A stretch of DNA of 64,000 bases from Epiperipatus broadwayi (lineage: Eukaryota > Onychophora > Udeonychophora > Euonychophora > Peripatidae), in NCBI GenBank assembly GCA_028023455.1, contig JAQFVV010000013.1, forward strand, positions 64,001-128,000. Reading direction: 5' to 3'. Shown here in pieces: positions 1 through 13,050 of the stretch (the first letter of the stretch is position 1; every line of letters starts with the position of its first letter). The position numbers and the translations under genes are program-made. The notes below the pieces were generated by a model. That model was not told the origin of the DNA, ran no database searches, and saw only the letters and a list, made by a program, of their open reading frames with translations.

Positions 1-1198
1 TATAAAGTAAATAATATTAATCTTACAATTAAAAAATAATAATCAATCAGATTTTTTTTTTACCAAAGAGAGTAAGGTTGTATGCTTAATTTCTCACATA
101 TTTCAAAATTAATATTATACTTTAAACAATTATTCTTTTGACTAATGTTAAGATAAAATGTGATTTATTATTAATTGTAGAATTAATATGTTTTGACAGT
201 TGTTTCTATGTTTATTCAATATTTATGTTATTTCAACATATGATTATTCGTTATTCCCATGTTTATATTTTGTATGCTTTAATTTTTTAATTATTGATGT
301 TAATTATGATTTTGTAACAAATTGTCATATCATGACCACATGTAGATTATTCGATATAATTTATTGGTTGGATGTATCCGCAGTAGTTTTGATTGGTCTT
401 TAGATTTCAAAATGGCCGTGAGCACAGACTAAATTGGTACCAACTGATCTTTATTATTGCTAACAGAATACTTAATTAAATTTGTAATTAAGAATGTGTG
501 TTCTGTGTAATGTTGTATCTATATGTTAATGTCTAATAATATTCAATAGGGTAATATTAATAAGTAATTTTGTATTTATAGTATGTACTTACTTGTTTAT
601 TAAATCTATGTGGCAATTTAAATTCAGCAATCTTCATTATTTAGATTTCTCAATATATGAGTGCTAATACATATAATTAATTTACTAAATCTTCATAAGT
701 AGAAATCTGACAACAAAAAAGTACGGTAATTAAAAAAAGAGGGAAAAATTCAGTCTTTATTAATTAATCTTATGTGTGATTAGCTAATACAGTCTACTGA
801 ACACTGGCACCTGAGACAAATACATAAAAACTGTCATAAGTTGTAGTTCTCTTTTATTCTACAAATACAAATAGTTGACACCTTTTGAAGATAATTTTAA
901 AGATTTCAAAAAGACAATTGTTAAAATTGCCAAAACGGACATTTTTTTAAAAAGAAATTCGCTCTTTCCCAACATAAAATTTTAAAGATGAAAAAAGTTA
1001 ATCTAAATAAAATAATATATTCCTATTAATATAAAATAATATTGTACATTATGACAAAAAAAAACATAACATGCATGCACAACTACCATTTTGTTATACA
1101 TTCATTCAGATCCATACAAATGTCACAGAAATTTTATATTTTATTAAATATAAAATTTGGTATATAAAGATGTAAAAAATTCTCTTCATTCGACTCTA

Positions 1199-1212
1199 GC
1201 GCCATCTGCTGG
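1199..1212 (-). promoter_or_regulatory. CTCF-like core motif
   Basis: The minus strand reads CCAGCAGATGGCGC, which fits the published bilaterian CTCF core consensus CCASYAGRKGGCRS at every position. A similar but weaker sequence, GAGCCATCTATTGTAAGC, sits in each unit of the 143-bp tandem repeat at 47.5-47.97 kb. The motif may therefore belong to a dispersed repeat rather than be an independent site. Binding is inference. Confidence 0.35.
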
Positions 1213-3540
1213 AAGCTTGATTAATTTATGATCATCATCTAATATAGTGTTTTAATATTACCACCTCCATATTAGTTTCTAATTTTGTCTTCATTAGTGA
1301 GAATTACAATTGAAAGCTGGAATTAGTGAACTTATACATTTATCAGCTCCTTTATATTATTTGAGATAAGAGCATGAGATAAAAAAAACTAAGATTTTGA
1401 AGCAAAATAATTTGCTCACATAGGGGTATAGGTATGATAGCAGGTCATTTTCTATATAATTTACAGATCTCAGTTTTATGACAGCTGTAAGATGTTCATA
1501 CTTTTTGACTGTGAAGATTAATTGCAACAACTATATTACATAAGTTCCTTATACACTTTCAACAGGTGTTTTTTCATCCCATTCTAGAACCATATAATGT
1601 AAGTTTGATTAATCAGTGAGTACCAGTTGATAGTGTATAAATAAGTATATGTCAGTCATGTCATTTGTTGTTGGAATTTTGATAGCAGTTATGAAAGAAA
1701 ATAGTTAATGTTAGGATGATCATTTGATGTTCAAACACTAAAGTGGCAGGTGAATCTGCAATCTAAGAAAATCCATCATGCTAGTATGTACTAAATTGTG
1801 CAAAGCATATACTGTTATATTTGCTTTCTAAATTACTTTCTTCAGTTATACTTTTTATTATTGCACATATTTGACTATAAATTTTGCATTTATATATATA
1901 TATAGCCATAGAGCTTTGAAAGCGCTAAGCTTTAAATAAATTTAATAAGATATATAACTTCTTTAATGAGCATTGTAAGTGCATAATTATTGATATTATA
2001 TATATATATATATGTTTATAAAATGTACCTTTATTATTCTTAGTAAAAATAAATCCCATCCTTCTTCTAGTGACAATTTGAATTAGTTTTATTTTAATAT
2101 TAAAACCTTTATTCATTATAATGAATTAATAAATTGTGATTTATTAGAAATACATGTTGGTAAATGAAAAACATCTTTAAAAATTATATTTGGATTTTCC
2201 AAATATAGAAATAAAAATAATAATGTCAATAACAATTACTTTGTATTTATTGGCTGATTTATTATAATACTGCTGCCAAAAATAAATTAAACAAAATTTT
2301 GCTGAATAAATTCTTGATAAATCATCATAAAGCTATGAAATTCTGTTTTAAAATTTAAAATTGCATTTGTAATTATTAAAATATCACAAAAGTTCTGTAC
2401 TATGGTGTTTGACAGGACATAGCAATCTCTTTTTTGTTATTACTTTGAATTTCTTAATTTGTATTTTTAAAAAATAAATATATAAACACATTTTGATTTA
2501 GTAGCTAAAAAGTCACTTATTTTGTGATATTTTGAGCATTACAGTGGCCATCACTTTCAGTTTTTTTTCACTATTTTACAGATATCTAGAGTATTAGATT
2601 ATGATTCTTAGTTATTTTCCTCTAGAAATCATTATTGACATTATTAGTTCAAAAATAAGCTGAAAATATCAGTATCATATGAATATCTAAAAAATTTGAA
2701 TATTAATTTGCATATAAATTAATCTACCATACACCTCATTTTGATCTCAATAGAAGTGACAATTTCTGATTGGTGGATTTTTTGGTCTCAGATTAATTTT
2801 TGAATCTATCTTTTAAAAAAGAAAAATTGTAATTTTTAGTAATTTGTTTAAACATTTAAGTTATTTATAACTTTATTGAATTTTGCCTCTTTTCTTTAGC
2901 TATGCAATTCTATAAGTAATGTTAATAAGCTTACAAAGAAAAGATTACATTTTATTTGACAATTTATCAAATAATTCATGAGCATAAAATTTAATTTTTG
3001 GGGGAAAAGTATATTATCATTACATATAGAATTAAGTTATTTATGCAATATACTTACAAAATATTTATTTTAAATCCACATAATATCTGAGTACAAGCAG
3101 ATTTTTATTTTAAAATATTTGTTTTTGAAAGAAAAGTTGTAAACCTTAGTTACTGCAAAGTAGAAACAGTTCTTATTGGCTAACAATAATGGCTTTTATA
3201 AACACTGATAAAGAAATTTCTTTTAATACTTTAATAATAAATTTAATTTTGAATTTTTAGCTATATTTTCAATTTTTTAATGATTCTTCACCTAAATTAC
3301 TTTTCTATTGTAAAACTGAATTCAAATAAGAAATATTTTATTCAGACAACTTTATGAGTAGACAAAATTACTCCAACAAGTGCTGTTTTTATAATTAATA
3401 ACTCTATTTAGTAAATTATTTTTTTATTTTGCAAAGTTCAAATATTAATTTTTAGAATGTCTATCATTTGAAAGCTTGAGTTTATAAGAAATAATGTAAA
3501 AATTATCTTTTATGATATATATAAAAAAGATTTAATTGTA

Positions 3541-3592
3541 AAAATAAAATATTACAAATATGAACAAAAAATAAAATACTACAAATATGAAC
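3541..3592. repeat. Two-copy tandem duplication, about 26 bp
   Basis: Two adjacent copies of an AT-rich unit ending in ACAAATATGAAC, differing by one substitution and a two-base length change. It looks like a recent slippage duplication. Confidence 0.7.
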
Positions 3593-4473
3593 AAAGTTCT
3601 CACTAGAGTCTTTCATATAAGAAGGGAGTAGTTGGATCTTGAACATGTTAAAATCGAAATGTAAATATAAATACATTTCCTTTTTTAAGAATTATTACAA
3701 AATATTTTATAAAAATAATCATAAATATTTAAATAAATTATGAAAAAAATACAATTTGTTAGCACATTGCTTAATAACAATGGAATAAAAGTTTAGAAGT
3801 TTGTTAAAATCTCTAAGATCAAAGAATCTATCAATTGTCAGTGTCTTGTAAGAAGAAACATTTCTAATCTAGCTACTGAAGAGGTCAGTGATACTCTAGA
3901 GTTTTCTCTATGGTTTACTGACATCTTCAGAGTTTTTTAAACTAATAAATCAATAATTACTTTAATTCCAGTTTTTAACATTATATAAACATAAAACTGA
4001 CAAAAAAGACACCAAAAAGTAAATGGCTTAAAACCAAACAACAGCAGTACAATCACAGTACTCCATGATGTCATGGAACTCAGAATTATTGAATTATGTT
4101 TTTTTATTACTATTATATCACTTTACAATGTATGGCCTTTGACATATTTGCAGAAGGTTTAAAAATAAATAAGTGTATGCAAGCTATCATATGACATGAT
4201 GAACATCTTTTATGGGTTGGAATTTTAAATATTTGATAAAAATAGTGTTTTGTGACCTTCATACTAGTTTTATTCCTACCAGTTATTTTTCAATTCCAGA
4301 AGTTTAACAATTTTTCATTTGTCTATTTTTACATGATCACATTTCCTATACTAGCACATTAATTGTTGATAAACAAAGCAAAACTCTCCATACAGTATTG
4401 CCACCTGTGCTAAACAGAATAATCAATGGATGCCAGAAGGCTTGTGTATAAAATCCCTATCTAATGCCTATTC

Positions 4474-4532
4474 ATCCAATATCCCCAGACTAGTTTCTGG
4501 CTTGTGGCCTTCATCAGTGAGAAGCTTTGGAT
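4474..4532 (-). ncRNA. Hammerhead ribozyme, type I (copy 1, inverted)
   Basis: Read on the minus strand, this has the canonical core CTGATGA (4511-4517), a short stem II (GGC/GCC around a CACAA loop) and GAAAC (4493-4497). A two-base loop TA and cleavage triplet GTC (4488-4490) follow. Stem III is only A-U and C-G, as in the newt satellite hammerhead. Stem I has an inner helix of 6 pairs (TTCTCA with TGGGGA) and an outer helix ATCCAA/TTGGAT, separated by an internal loop. Predicted cleavage is between 4488 and 4487. Total length is 59 nt, identical to the other two copies. Confidence 0.8.
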
Positions 4533-4912
4533 CTGAGAGCACTGCATCTAGATCTTAGGATCTAATGCAACCCTCTAGCAACCACCTTTTATCTCTACTT
4601 AACTACAAAACTATGAGAATGAAATTAAAAACACAAAAAATATTTTCAATCTAAGCTCAATAGCTTATATAGTCATATGGGTCTGAACTCAGTTCAGCAA
4701 CCAATGCATTTTGGTGTCTTTGGCTCTTTTACAACCATAGCCACCACTATCCTATTAGGCAAGATTGGTGTTAAACCATTAAGCATCACATGATCACATT
4801 CCCTATACTAGCACATTAATTGTTGATAAACAGAGCAAAACTCTCCATACAGTATTGCCACTTGTGCTAGAGGGTTGCATTAGATCCTAAGATCTAGATG
4901 CAGTGCTCTCAG

Positions 4913-4971
4913 ATCCAAAGCTCCTCACTGACGAAGGCCACAAGCCAGAAACTAGTCTGGGGATATTGGAT
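4913..4971 (+). ncRNA. Hammerhead ribozyme, type I (copy 2)
   Basis: In order: outer stem I ATCCAA (4913-4918), inner stem I TCCTCA (4922-4927), core CTGACGA (4928-4934), stem II GGC/GCC closing a CACAA loop, and GAAAC (4948-4952). Then come loop TA, cleavage triplet GTC (4955-4957), inner stem I TGGGGA (4958-4963) and outer stem I TTGGAT (4966-4971). All invariant core bases are present; position 7 is C, which the consensus allows. The closing pair of stem II is an A/A mismatch, the one weak point. Cleavage is expected after 4957. Confidence 0.82.
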
Positions 4972-5369
4972 GAGTAGGCATTAGATGGGGATTTTATGCA
5001 CAAGCCTTCTGGCATCCATTGATTACTTTGTTTAGCACAGGTGGCAATACTGTATGGAGAGTTTTGCTCTGTTTATCAACAATTAATGTGCTAGTATAGG
5101 GAATGTGATCATATGATGCTTGATGGTTTAACACCAATCCTGCCTAATAGGATAGTGGTGGCTATGGTTGTAAAAGAGCCAAAGACACCAAAATGCATTG
5201 GTTGCTGAACTGAGTTCAGGCCCATATGACTATATAAGCTATTGAGCTTAGATTGAAAATATTTTTTGTGTTTTCAATTTCATTCTCATAGTTTTGTAGT
5301 TAAGTAGAGATAAAAGGTGTTTGCTAGAGGGTTGCATTAGATCCTAAGATCTAGATTCAGTGCTCTCAG

Positions 5370-5428
5370 ATCCAAAGCTCCTCACTGACGAAGGCCACAA
5401 GCCAGAAACTAGTCTGGGGATATTGGAT
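5370..5428 (+). ncRNA. Hammerhead ribozyme, type I (copy 3)
   Basis: The fold and sequence match copy 2: core CTGACGA at 5385-5391, GAAAC at 5405-5409, GTC at 5412-5414, and outer stem I at 5370-5375 and 5423-5428. The distance from the copy 2 cleavage site is exactly 457 nt. Cleavage at both sites of one plus-strand transcript would release a 457-nt RNA with 2',3'-cyclic phosphate and 5'-OH ends, the usual substrate for RNA ligation into a circle. Confidence 0.82.
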
Positions 5429-5542
5429 GAGTAGGCATTAGATAGGGATTTTATGCACAAGCCTTCTGGCATCCATTGATTACTCTGTTTAGCACAGGTG
5501 GCAATACTGTATGGAGAGTTTTGCTCTGTTTGTCTATTTTTA

Positions 5543-6312
5543 ATTTTGCAGATGCATTTATTTCTTTATCCAATGATTCTAAAAGTAAGACTATCATTTT
5601 TATTTACAATAATATTCTCTTTTGGTCAAGCCCTACAATATTTTTATGCATATCCTCAGTGGTATACTCTCGTGAGCTTATGTGGATCACCATCATCAGA
5701 AAAACCTCCACTCTTCTATTAAGACTCTCATTTCACTCTAAGTTATGCTAGATTGAGCTGTGAGTCATCAGATACAGATTAACAGAATACTCCAATGGCA
5801 TCTTTAAATGCATAATGTAAGAAAACAAATTTTCAAAAAGAGTGTGGCCCTATTTTATCCAGATCTAGCTTCAAAGCCACTAGATGTACTTGTATAAATG
5901 TAAATTTGGGCCGCATTTATGAAAGAATTTAATTATCCTGAGTTATTGGTAAAAGTTCAATGACAATTAGTGTTTTATAAGTTTTTATATTTACTTATAC
6001 TAATGAAACTTTCCTAAGTCAGTTAAAACAGTAAAGGTTTTATCTCTCCTGTTTATATACTTTACTTAAAGTTGTCTAAAGATGGAAAATCATGTTTGTG
6101 GGTTAACACCCATTTCAGAATCCACAACATGTATCAAAAAATAATGACTTAGCAGGTGGCCAAAAATATTTTAGAAACATTTATGACTGCGATAATAGAA
6201 ATCTTTTTTTTTTACCTATAACATGCCAACAACTTTAGCATTTCACATATCTTAAAAAGAATCATTTCACTCATCTTATCTTTGTATAAAAGCGCAGTAC
6301 AAAAAGTACTTC
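5543..6312. other. No gene seen
   Basis: Short open frames near 5476-5751 run out of the end of the hammerhead element and show no domain. The rest is AT-rich unique-looking DNA. Confidence 0.6.
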
Positions 6313-6427
<115 letters not shown>

Positions 6428-6431
6428 TATT

Positions 6432-7120
6432 ATGATAAATTCTGATTTGATTTCTCAGGAAAAAGATTTTGCTTCACTTAAATTATTTCATTTAAACATA
6501 CGTAGCATTAGATGTCATTTTGATGAACTTGTAGTTTATTTAAATAATTTTCCTTTATTTCATTTTGATATAATTATTTTAACGGAAACTTGGATTTCTT
6601 TACAAGAACAAAATTTATATAGTTTGAATGGCTATACGAGTATACTTTCTCCTCGTATGCATTTACGATCTGGTGGTGTTATGGTTTTTATAAAAACCGG
6701 TTTAGACTTTTTCTTTCAATATTCCAACATTTAATACTGCAGAATGTATTTTATTAACTTTGAGACTCCCTAAATGTGTGCTTTCTATTTTGGCTATATA
6801 GATCATGTACAAGTAAAGTTTTGGATTTTGTTACTGAACTTGATTCTTTGTTATTAGATTTGGGTTCAGAATCTGCTGTTTTAATGGGTGATCTAAATAT
6901 TGATTTGTTAAATAATGCTTGTAAGTCTACTATAGATTATTTTAAATTTACTTTATAGCTATGGATTTAGTCAAACGCTTTTTCACCTACGCGTATTACT
7001 CCTATATCTCAATCTCTTTTAGATCATATTTTTGTTAGATTAAGCCGCAGTTTATTTTCTGATTCGTCTCTTTCTAAATTATTTCTTACAGATCATTTTG
7101 CTACTGAATTAAAAATATTG
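6432..7120 (+). pseudogene. LINE endonuclease domain, frameshifted
   Basis: This is the N-terminal part of the LINE polyprotein, the endonuclease that nicks target DNA to prime reverse transcription. Motifs in order are LNIRSIRCHFDEL (about 6493-6530), ILTETW (about 6575-6592), SGGVMVFIK (about 6670-6696), MGDLNIDLL (about 6883-6909) and, in a third frame, SLLDHIFV (about 7014-7037) followed by LTDHF (about 7088-7102). They match the order of the exonuclease-endonuclease-phosphatase fold found in jockey, CR1 and RTE elements. Frame shifts near 6730 and near 6958 make the product non-functional. Confidence 0.8.
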
Positions 7121-7208
7121 AATTGTATGGATAATATTAATGTTTGTGCATATGTTGAGAAATTATCTTTTTCTAAATTGAATTATTTATTATCTGTTCA
7201 GAATTGGG

Positions 7209-9259
7209 GTGAGCTTTTTTATGATAGATAATGTAAATGATGCATTTTTGGGGTTCCAAGCTATTTGTTTAGATTTAATTGCTAAAGCAAAGTTTCATTT
7301 AAAATTGACAAGTAAGAATAGAAGAAGATCTCTTTGGGTGACAGATGTGCTGGTATGTAAAATTAATCAGAGAAATGTATTAAAATCTTTGGATGGCTCA
7401 TCAGATGTTTTAAAAAAACTTAATGTTGAAATTAAGTCTGATATTAGAAAGTTGAAGTTTAGATATTATCAAGAATTTCTTAGTGATAAAAATGTTTCTT
7501 TGAAATGGAGAACAATAAATTCTTTGATTAAAAAAGATCCGATCTCCTGATCGTATTAAATGTATTAAATATAATGAAAGTTTAATTGAGTTACAGAATA
7601 ATGAAAAATATTTAGCTGATCGGTTTAATGAGTATTTTGTAAATTTATCGATGCGTGATGTGCCTGAGCAGATTTTGTCTTCTTATTCAAGTTTGAATTC
7701 TTTTTTATATTCTGATGTTTCTGAATCTCAGTTGTCTGTAGCAATTGATAGTTTAAAAAATGTCACTTCTTTTGGACTAGATGGTATAACACCTAAGATG
7801 CTTAAAGAAAATAAGGTTGCATTTTTGCCTATTTTAGTTCATTTATTTAATTTATCTTTGCAGTCTGGATCATTTCCAGAATGTCTGAAAGTTAATGTTA
7901 TTACTCCTGTTTATAAAAAGGGTGATTCTACTCTTATGGTCAATTATAGGCCAATTGCTATTATTTCTGTTTTTTCTAAATTATTGGAAATGATTGTTAG
8001 GGATCAAATGTTGTCATTTCTGTTTAAAAATAAAATTTTATCTGACTATCAATATGGTTTTCTTCCTGGCAGAAATACATTAGATGCTTTAAAACATCAT
8101 GTTCAGTATTTAACATCTTCATTGGATCAGGAACTTAAAACATTGGCTATTTATCTTGATTTATCTAAAGCATTTGATTCTGTTAATCATAATATTTTGA
8201 TTAAGCGTTGCTACTTGTATGGTTTTCGTGGATCTATTGGTAGTTGGTTGGAGAGTTATTTAAATGATAGGAAACAGTTTACTAATATTTATGGTACTAT
8301 CAGTGATGTTGTCTTGATTAATTCTGGAGTTCCGCAAGGTTCAGTACTTGGTCCTCTATTGTTTTTAATTTATATTAATGATTTATTTTCATTGAAGTTA
8401 CATTCTAAGATTTTTGGTTTTGCTGATGATATTGCTTTATCTTGCAATGCTGTTTCTTATAATCTTCTTGAAAAATTAGTGAATGAGGATTTGGACTCAA
8501 TTGGTAAATGGTTGGCATATAATTCATTGTTGGTCAATTTAGATAAAACAAAAGCTATTCTTTTTTCTTACAAGCGTACTTTTTTTTCTCTTAAGATTAA
8601 AATTTGCTGTAAGTATATTTTGCATTATAATAGTATATGTACTTGTGAGAATATTCCTTTGGTAGATAATTATTGTTATTTGGGAATATATATTGACTCC
8701 AGATTGTCCTGGACAAATCACATTACCTATCTTTGTCAACGGTTACGTAATTTAAACTATATGTTTTATTATTTAGTTAAATTTCTTCCTAGGTATGCTC
8801 TCATTTTTATTTACATTGCCTGTTATCAGAGTATTTTATCTTACAATATCATTATTTGGGGTAATGCTTCTTCACATATTTTAATCTTCTTTTGCGTGTT
8901 TTGCAAAATTATACTTTGCGCATTATTTTTGGTAGATCTCGTTCCTCTTCTGTTCGAGATATTTATATTGCATTTGGTTTATTTGATGTAAATCACTTAT
9001 ATCAATATAGAGTTATTTTTGATATTTTTGTGCTAAACCTTTTCTGAATTCTAGAGTTTATGTTCTAAATACTCGTCTTTCTAATAAATTTCAATTACCT
9101 TTACCAAAATTTTTTAAGGAATCTAGTAGAAGACAATATGTTTATACTGGGTCAAAGTTGTTTAATAAATTTGTATATGAATGTTCACTTGATCTGAATA
9201 ATATTTCTTATATATCATTCAAAAAATATTTGTGTCAATGGTTGTGTAGTATGTATTAA
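7209..9259 (+). pseudogene. LINE reverse transcriptase, near-intact core but frameshifted
   Basis: RNA-directed DNA polymerase of the same LINE. A 113-codon linker fragment (7209-7550) precedes the main 446-codon frame starting at 7651. RT blocks visible in order are ITPVYKKGD, NYRPIAIISVFSKLLE, YQYGFLPGRNTLDAL, YLDLSKAFDSVNH (motif A), SGVPQGSVLGPLLFLIYIND (motif B), FADDIALS (motif C with the catalytic D pair) and LLVNLDKTK (motif D). All catalytic aspartates remain. A shift near 8880 moves the C-terminal part, which includes VYVLNTRL and LFNKFVYE, into another frame ending at TAA 9257-9259. The core is better preserved than the endonuclease, so the copy may be fairly young. Confidence 0.85.
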
Positions 9260-9448
9260 TTTTGGCATTTATTTTATTTATTTAATTAATTTTATTTATT
9301 TCCTAAACTGTTCTTTTGAGTTTTTGATTGTATTTTTATTTAATTTATTTTTACATGTAAATTCCACACACAAGATTTTTTCTTGTTTGGAGTTTTTAAA
9401 TATTTGTGATGTGTACTTTGTTTTATTTCATAGAATAAATTGAATTTA

Positions 9449-11086
<1,638 letters not shown>

Positions 11087-11759
11087 TGTAACGGTAAGAT
11101 TTCGTATGCCTTGTTAACATGTTGCAAAATTCCACCACCACATTTGAATGGTGGCATAACAGGTGGGTTCAGGGCCTGTGATACTGTATTCGAACATAGT
11201 AAATTTATTCACAACAAAACCCACATGACAATGCATCTACCCTAACAATAGCATTATTTTCTAGGCCCGGTGGTCAGGTAGACAAGAGACTCTAACTAAT
11301 GGTTTCACCTTATGGATTACTACTATATTCATTGATATGAGTGATACTAATTATTATTTAAATTAAGCAGACACAGACATGGATATAGATAATTTAAATG
11401 TTTAATTGCGGTTAATTTACATAGGTAAATATATTACGCTACCTGGATATCAATATAAATTATATCCCATGCCTCATGTTTAAGTGGCGAGTGTTACGAG
11501 ATATGCTACGATATCTCAATGAGGAGTGCATTTCAATGTTCACAAAGCTATCATCCCATTTACTTTATAATATTAATATCAACTCTTAATTATTTACTAA
11601 AGATTAACAGATGTGGAGGAGTGGAGCTAGACCCAGCATAAACTTGATAATTATTATTAAGGCAACCTGTGGTAGCCTGGATACTGCCAAGCTATAAGAG
11701 AATCGGCTTTCTAAAGGGATAATCACAGAAGAAATGTTGGAGGCTGGTGGATGAACAAA

Positions 11760-11964
11760 CATCAGATCGGAGCCCTGTAGGTACGACACGAGTGCGGTAT
11801 CGGTATGAGGTCATAGCCTTTCCATCCCCGACCATATGACAAGGTAATTACTATTGGAATAGGAAGAGGGTCGGCCAAACATTGGGTTGGAGCTCTTAGG
11901 AGTGGTGATGAGCATGGTATCGGTATGAGGTTGTAGCTTTTCCATCCCCGATCGCATGACAAGG
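11760..11964. repeat. Imperfect 85-bp tandem pair, period 120
   Basis: Copies at 11760-11844 and 11880-11964 share CGGTATGAGG, CTTTTCCATCCCCGA-like and ATGACAAGG blocks with scattered substitutions. They are separated by about 35 unrelated bases. The repeat is notably GC-rich for this window. Confidence 0.75.
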
Positions 11965-12360
11965 TCCCGTGCTATTATACTTTTTGCATGCTCCTTAAGT
12001 TCAAGAACAAAATGTTACAGTACCTCTTTTACATTTCTATGATATAAAAATTCATATATCAATAACTAGCGCAGTTCACAACTCTAATGCAAATGCATTT
12101 ACTTATTCTATGCTTGGCAAGATAATATAAATCTATCCCCAATTTCCACACGACTAGCATTTAATTTACTATCATTAAACCCCCCCCTTTCTTCTTAACA
12201 TTATGGCTTTATTTAAGATTTAACTAACCTAGCATGACTGATAACCCATTAACAAATACACTAACTAATATAGATCTCATCTTTATAAAACATATTAAAA
12301 ATATTATATGATTCCTGAGCTGAAATCTATTAACTGATATGATTTACTGTTATGATATTA

Positions 12361-12393
12361 AATTCGCAGAAGAGGATGGCCCTTCTGCGAATT
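12361..12393. repeat. Perfect 12-bp hairpin
   Basis: AATTCGCAGAAG (12361-12372) pairs fully with CTTCTGCGAATT (12382-12393) around a 9-base GC-containing loop. It lies about 20 bases before the CTCGGAAACC phrase in the LTR-like region. It is probably part of that element; its role is unknown. Confidence 0.8.
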
Positions 12394-13050
12394 AGATAAA
12401 AAAAAAACATCAGCTCGGAAACCATGTGGGCATAAAATATAATCTTAACGAATACAATAAAAATTTGGATACCCAGGTAGAATAATGATAGATAGATTAA
12501 TTTAGGAGGTTCATTATAAAATAGGATTATTACAGAAAATTGTATATATTTAATTTTAGAATTTCAGAATAGTAGAAATTGAAAATGAAATTAATATATT
12601 AGAAATATAGAGTTCAATTAGAGTTCCAAAACAATTTTTATTCTTGGGTATCATGTTACCTTTAGATCATTTAATTGTGCACACTGTTTGGAGAGTCCGA
12701 GTTTCCTGGTTCAATAGCAGTTACATTTAGGAGAAGATTTATTCAATGGAAGTAGCAGAATTCTAGGTTTATCACATTTTTGTGGGAATTTTAATATTGT
12801 ATAGCCATCAGTCCAGAGTAGTGTCACATGGCGCCTACTCTTGGCACATTGCTAGATATAAAATTTGGATCGCAAGAAATATAATAAACAGCATAATTGG
12901 AATTAACGTTTCTGGTTCTAGCCTTTCATTGATTATTTTAACAATCAATTGTCTTTTTATTCTCCTTTCCCTTATCTCTGGGATCTATCGAGCAATACGT
13001 CATCCATGCAGCTGTCTCTCGGGTCTGAGCCCTACATCCCTTTAGGTCAT

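Larger units (their letters stand above)
1..4317. other. AT-rich non-coding DNA, no gene seen
   Basis: All reading frames are short and broken, with no splice-bounded coding stretch or recognisable domain. It contains TA-dinucleotide runs near 1891 and 1999, poly-T and poly-A tracts, the CTCF-like motif at 1199 and a small tandem duplication at 3541. It is probably intergenic or intronic. Confidence 0.7.
4332..5528 (+). mobile_element. Composite hammerhead-ribozyme retroposon (retrozyme-like)
   Basis: The element is bounded by a perfect 14-bp direct repeat TTTGTCTATTTTTA (4318-4331 and 5529-5542), so the whole 1.2 kb behaves as one insertion. Inside, block A (4332-4566) and spacer X (4567-4788) lie in minus orientation. 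A partial second minus block follows (4789-4867). Then come plus-orientation block A' (4868-5121), spacer X' (5122-5324) and a second A' (5325-5528). The two A' blocks form a direct tandem with a 457-bp period. Each full A block carries a hammerhead. There is no ORF, tRNA-like promoter or poly(A) tail. An inverted 5' portion next to a tandem 3' portion recalls Penelope-like insertions. Known animal retrozymes are short, tandem, hammerhead-bearing and thought to move with Penelope-type reverse transcriptase, and that assignment here is inference. Confidence 0.75.
11087..13050. mobile_element. Degenerate LTR-element-like region
   Basis: The left edge TGTAACGGTAAGATTTCG resembles the TGTAACGGGAGAAAGATC end of the LTR at 16755 and the TGAAACAGTAAGATTCG end of the unit at 57293. 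The region is less AT-rich than its surroundings. It holds a two-copy 85-bp repeat, a perfect 12-bp hairpin at 12361 and a phrase (CTCGGAAACCATGTGGGC, 12414-12431) that loosely matches the sequence next to the primer-binding site at 20151. No coding domain and no right boundary were found, so the assignment is weak. Confidence 0.35.

Noticed and set aside
12782-13045. 87-codon frame as a host gene
   Set aside because: No motif, no splice sites and within the LTR-like region.
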